From the NCBI GenBank assembly GCA_905221605.1, contig CAJNDS010002169.1:291967-355966 (forward strand): a stretch of DNA of 64,000 nucleotides, given 5' to 3'. Each line of letters begins with the position of its first letter. Positions within the stretch are counted from its first letter, which is position 1. This DNA comes from Symbiodinium natans (lineage: Eukaryota; Sar; Dinophyceae; Suessiales; Symbiodiniaceae). Below, piece after piece: positions 60,296 through 64,000 of the stretch. The translations under genes were made by a program, and so were the position numbers. The notes beneath the pieces were generated by a model. That model saw only the letters and a program-made list of their open reading frames with translations. It had not been told where the DNA came from and did no database searches.

Positions 60296-62253
60296 TAGGG
60301 CTACCTTTTGGGTTAGGGTTTACGGTCTAGGGTTTAGGTCTATCAGGCAGAACTAGAGCGGGACAAAATAGAGGGGGACAAAGCGTGTATGCATGTGTGG
60401 CTCCTTGACATGCATTTTTTCATAAAGATATGCATGTGGCTCACTTTGAGTGTTCGAAAAATGTGCATGAGTCTAAGATTTAGGGTTTCGGGTTTAGGGT
60501 TTAGGCTTTCCAGAACTAGGGTTGCCCTTTAGGGAAGGGTACGGGGTGAGGGGGTGAGGGCGTGTGGAACCATCGCAGCTTTCGGGTATACGAGGCGGAA
60601 GCCCTTAAACCCTAATTTTTAACCCTTTGCGGCGAGATGTCCCGATATTTGTGGAAACCGGAACATAAGGGATGACGGCTCCTTGTTCCCCAAACTCTCG
60701 AAGCCCTCAAATCTGCACCAACACATCCTGATCGCCCTGAATTCCTTAACCCAAAAGCCTCAACGTTCTGCCGTGAACCCTAAACCCCAAGCCTAAACCC
60801 CAAACCCCGAAAACCCCCAACCCCAAAAATCCTCAACCCTAATTAGGAAATTATAGGCACCTTGTATCATGCTCATATCCACCTGTGTTTTTCCTTTCAG
60901 GGATTATGTATAATGCCAAAAACTCCCCCATGCCCCACTGAGAACCAGTAGGTAAACCTTGAACCCTAAACCCTAAACCCTACACCCGAAACCCTAAACC
61001 CTCAACCCGAAACCCGAGACCCTAAACCCTCCACCCGAGACACGCCCTGCAGTCCGTCTCCTCTGCGTCCGCTGCCACAGCGCTGCCGCTGTCGCTGCTT
61101 GCGCCCACGCCCCGGACCTGCCTCAAAGACTCGAGCGCGCCTTTCTTTCTTATTTGGGGTTTGGTTTGGGGTTTAGGGTTTAGGGTTTGGGGTTTAGGGT
61201 TTAGGGTTTAGGGTTTAGGGACCTGCTTGTTATTGAGACTCCCATGTGGAGTTGTTTATGGTCCCGACCCAAGTGATGGCCCAAAGAACCTAGTTATAAC
61301 ACTCCCCTAGCACTCATATACGATTTGCAACCCCTCCAGACGCCCTATTCCCTCAACCTGTCTATTATGGCATATCAGGAGATACTTGCATGATATTTGG
61401 GGGTGGACGACAACTAGAGGGGCGGGTGCAGAACCCTGGCCCCAAGAGCCCAACAATGCTTTTAGTTAAGCCACAAGAATGGAATGGTGGAAAAACGCAT
61501 AAAGCCCCTCTCAAGACTAACTGGGCTCTTGCTAAGGATCGTAAACTAAGCTACCCTGACACGGTTAGATCGTAAACTGCACGCTATACTTATTGCAGTA
61601 ACTTAGATGAAGTTCGGAAGTCAGTAGCCTGTCACAGTGCGAGAATGCTGCAATCCTTCCTCCCCACATTTGCGGGAACTGAGTGAAGCCCTAAAGCATA
61701 TGGGTTTAGAGGGATTTAGGGCATGCCCTAAACCCGAAGCCCTAAACCCTAAACCCGAAACCCCAGGGTGTTGGCTGAGGGGGGGCCCGGTTCCTAGGCC
61801 CTGCCTCGGCAGACGCCACGCAAGCGAGGGCTCGGCAGAGGACGCAGGGCTTTGTGGGTGTAGGGGTTCAGGGCTTAGGGTTTAGGGTTTAAGGTTAAGG
61901 GTTTTGAGTTTAGGGTTTAGGGTTTAGGGTTTAGGGGTTTAGGGTTTAAGGTTTTGGGTTTAGGGTTTTGAGTTTACCGGGATCGGCTTGAACATGCGTA
62001 CTTGCATTCCCTATATAATCCTTATAAAGCCCTTAATGGTTTTGTTTTACTGGGGCCCACCCAAACCTACCCCAGTTTAGGGTTTGAGGGTATAGAGTCT
62101 GGAGTTTACTTGTTGGCTCTTCTACTGGGGGTTGTCAGTTTGGGTTTTAGGGCTTAGGGTTTAGGGTTTAGGGTTTAGGGTTTAGGGTTTAGGGTTTAGG
62201 GTTTAGGGTTTAGGGTTCAGGGGTTTCGGGCTTGTTCATGCCCTAACTCTCAG
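60296..62253. other. Host DNA, largely unique with TTTAGGG blocks
   Basis: TTTAGGG words near 60,300 and 60,480; unique stretches at 60,340-60,470 and 61,225-61,670; TTTGGGG/TTTAGGG at 61,155-61,220; TTTAGGG variants at 61,875-61,975; a 9-unit block at 62,157-62,217. A 61-codon frame at 61,390-61,575 (GRQLEGRVQNPGPKS) is open but unassigned. Confidence 0.4.
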
Positions 62254-62364
62254 GAAGTCTGGACTTCGGAACTTGGTTTCCTACTTGGGTGAATTACTCA
62301 GAGACTCCAGCTACGCCGTGGATATGAATCCTGACAGTACAACGGATCCCTACTACAAGTTGAG
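62254..62364 (+). CDS. Candidate host exon
   Basis: After CCCTAACTCTCAG the frame reads KSGLRNLVSYLGELLRDSSY, AVDMNPDSTTDPYYKL and ends TTGAG before GTGCATTCC. It is hydrophilic and looks coding. The next possible acceptor (CATATTCAG, about 62,445) would define an intron of about 80 bases without telomere repeats. No family recognised. Confidence 0.45.
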
Positions 62365-62850
62365 GTGCATTCCTAACTCAAGGGGTCTTTGGAGTCTCTG
62401 GGTATGCCAGAACCCAAAATTGTGCCTGCGCCCATATTCAGGCCCCGTACTTTGAGCCCCTAAACCCTGCACCCTGAACCCCTAGCTCCTAAACCCCTAA
62501 ACCCCTAAGCCCCTAAACTCCTAAACCCTCACCCTAAACCCCTGAGGCCCTAAACCCCTAAGTAAACCCTACAACGCACATAAGAACCCTAGCCGCGAGG
62601 GCGCCCCATCACCACGCTCCCTGGACGACTTCCTGTGATTGGGGGGACCGGAGGCGTGCGCACGAATTCGGGAGCAGGATCTGGCCGAACCCCAGCAGTT
62701 TAGGGCTTCAGGTGCCCAGGGCATTGTTGGCTTAGGGTGTGGGGGTCCCTAAACCCTAAACCCTAAACCCTAAATTTAAGAGCCTCCGGCTCAAGCCGCC
62801 GACCCCGCAGGAGAACAAGTTTAAGGTTTGGGGTTTGATGATTTTGTTCC
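62365..62850. other. Host DNA without called gene
   Basis: CCCCTAAA words (62,455-62,575), a unique GC-rich piece to 62,720 and CCCTAAA to 62,775. Confidence 0.4.
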
Positions 62851-62854
62851 TGTT

Positions 62855-62967
62855 GGGGGGGGGGGGGGGGTGGGGGGGTGGGGGGGGGGGGGTGGGGGGG
62901 GGGGGGGGTGGGGGGGGGGGGGGGGGGGGGGGGTGGGGGGGGGGGGGGGGGGGGAGGGGGTAGGGGT

Positions 62968-63003
<36 letters not shown>

Positions 63004-63122
63004 TTTTTTTCCAAAAGAGCCCCTATGCCCTGTGCGAAAACGCCTATGGTCCATGAGCGGTGTGGGTGGCCTGTTCCTCCACGGAAAAGCTGCCCCCCCC
63101 CCCGGCCCCCCGCCCCACCCCG

Positions 63123-63154
<32 letters not shown>

Positions 63155-63190
63155 ACCCCCCCCACCCCCCCCCCACCCCCCCCCCCCCAC
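62855..63190. repeat. Very long poly-G tract followed by an opposing poly-C tract
   Basis: About 145 bases of almost pure G (62,855-63,001) with a few T or A interruptions, then 90 unique bases, then about 95 bases of almost pure C (63,095-63,189) with a few A. The two can pair as a large hairpin or form quadruplexes. Protein frames here are poly-Gly or poly-Pro artefacts. Exact lengths are unreliable in raw sequence. Confidence 0.8.
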
Positions 63191-63477
63191 TCTTGCTATT
63201 TAATTGGGCTTTTGAGAACGAAACTAGACCACAATCATCAGTTACCATTAGGAGTCTCTTCTCCTTTTAGTATCTTCTCCCGGGATAAGAATCCTGTAGA
63301 ATATTGTGTTCTTGATTCACCTTTTCATTGAGGCTTTCTTCACATCCTTGTAATCAACTCTCTGAACCAGAAAACCACATGAAGTTCCTGTCGGATCACC
63401 ATGAACGCACTCATCCTTGCCAACACACCGTTCGAGGATTTCTCAGATGGACAAGTTTCCAAGCCTTTTAGTAACTA
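63191..63477. other. Unique AT-richer host segment
   Basis: About 290 bases of non-repetitive sequence between G/C tracts. Short open stretches (plus strand MNALILANTPFEDFSDGQVS at 63,401) may be coding, but borders are not visible. Confidence 0.35.
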
Positions 63478-63656
63478 CCCCCCCACCCCCCCTCCCCCCC
63501 CCCCCCCCCCCCACCCCCGGAGAGGGGAGGAGGGGAGGAGGGGAGGAGGGGGGAGGGGAGGAGGGAGGAGGGGAGGAGGGGAGGAGGGGGAGGGGAGGAG
63601 GGGGAGGAGGGGGGGAGGAGGGGAGGAGGGGAGGAGGGGAGGGGGGGAGGAGGCGG
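63478..63656. repeat. Poly-C run followed by GGGGAGGA tandem array
   Basis: A C-run (63,478-63,517) precedes about 130 bases of GGAGGGGAGGAG-type repeat, purine-only on the plus strand. It can form triplex or quadruplex DNA. Poly-Gly/Glu/Arg frames are artefacts. Confidence 0.8.
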
Positions 63657-64000
63657 GGTACCCCCCCCGCGTTTTGGGGGGGTAAGGAGGGAAAGAGGGA
63701 GGTTTTCACCTCCTTTTCCCATCCAACACGCCGCCAGGGTCGGCGGACCCTAAACCCTAAACCCTAAACCCTAAACCCTAAACCCTAAACCCTAAACAGA
63801 CTCAGGGTTTTAGGGGAGCTCCTAGGAGGGCTCTGGGCTCAACCACAAGCAACACAGGTTTAGGGTTTAGGGTTTCGGGTTTAGGGCTAGGGTTTAGGGT
63901 TTTAGGGTGACATAGCCACAACGCAAGGCAAGATAACTGGGCAAAAAAACCATACAGAGACGTACACAGCTGCTCAACTACAGAGGGCTTCGATAAAGGT
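63657..64000. other. Host DNA with CCCTAAA block to the window end
   Basis: A CCCTAAA block (63,750-63,797) is followed by TTTAGGG words (63,858-63,905), so the orientation switches within 100 bases, then by unique sequence to the edge. No gene. Confidence 0.5.

Larger units (their letters stand above)
18960..64000. repeat. Host subtelomere-like region rich in interstitial TTTAGGG/CCCTAAA repeats
   Basis: Across about 45 kb, short blocks of TTTAGGG or CCCTAAA recur every 100-400 bases, in both orientations, often as 2-6 units mixed with variants such as TTTGGGG, TTCAGGG and CCCTGAA. Perfect longer blocks include 20628-20704, 24088-24156, 28111-28172, 32222-32290, 40372-40438, 45311-45392, 46294-46372, 47425-47510, 47750-47868 (about 17 units), 55987-56075, 59236-59290 and 62157-62217. 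Between them lie GC-richer unique pieces, several of which look like exons. A true chromosome end would have one orientation and no interruptions, so this is interstitial. Confidence 0.9.

Noticed and set aside
62763-63331. Gly- and Pro-rich proteins of up to 167 codons
   Set aside because: Artefacts of G and C homopolymers on both strands.
63401-63767. Gly/Arg/Glu-rich and Pro/Ser-rich proteins
   Set aside because: Artefacts of the GGGGAGGA array; frames are open on both strands.
18960-64000. A true chromosome end
   Set aside because: Blocks switch orientation and are interrupted by unique sequence throughout; no terminal uninterrupted array is in the window.

Overview
The window has two very different halves. 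Positions 1 to about 18,900 hold the right-hand, AT-rich part of a Polinton-like virus (PLV) or virophage-like element. Positions from about 18,900 to 64,000 are host DNA of a unicellular eukaryote, most likely an alga or other protist. The host part is packed with short blocks of the Arabidopsis-type telomere heptamer TTTAGGG/CCCTAAA, in both orientations, between GC-richer unique segments. TTTAGGG telomeres occur in green algae, cryptophytes, dinoflagellates and others, so the repeat alone does not name the host. The element lies inside or beside this subtelomere-like DNA and its left end is outside the window. PLV part, left to right: a leftward block holds a DNA polymerase B-like/SF1 helicase fusion that runs off the left edge, a cysteine-rich protein, an RVE (DDE) integrase, a second cysteine-rich paralog, a KEP-repeat protein and two small proteins. 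A rightward pair follows: an FtsK/HerA-type packaging ATPase and a GIY-YIG endonuclease. A leftward virion block encodes two small proteins, a large fibre with a C-terminal peptidase S74 chaperone domain, the probable double jelly-roll major capsid protein, a small protein and a class-3-like lipase. A rightward block encodes a zinc-finger protein, the probable penton protein, three probable virion or core proteins and a zinc-ribbon protein. Together these would replicate, integrate, package and build an icosahedral particle. I found no maturation protease. Genes are tightly spaced, have TATA-rich starts and often end in perfect AT-rich hairpins. Four leftward genes share an upstream inverted-repeat promoter motif, which also shows that two longer reading frames start too early. 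A GC-rich array of 23-bp units next to another unrelated 23-bp array is the oddest local structure in the element. Host part: no complete gene is recognisable. Many unique segments between telomere-like blocks read as open, codon-like stretches bounded by AG on the left and GT on the right. The clearest case is two exons (35947-36090 and 36199-36324) joined in frame across an intron made of CCCTAAA repeats and flanked by a GTGG direct repeat. This suggests that telomere-like repeats here often fill introns. Scattered among them are at least eight families of roughly 60-145 bp elements, most with terminal inverted repeats (MITE- or introner-like), several starting just downstream of a putative 5' splice site. 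There is also a 103-bp satellite (about 12 copies, 30.8-32.1 kb), variant telomere blocks, microsatellites and very long G and C runs. All family assignments come from reading motifs; no database search or alignment was run.
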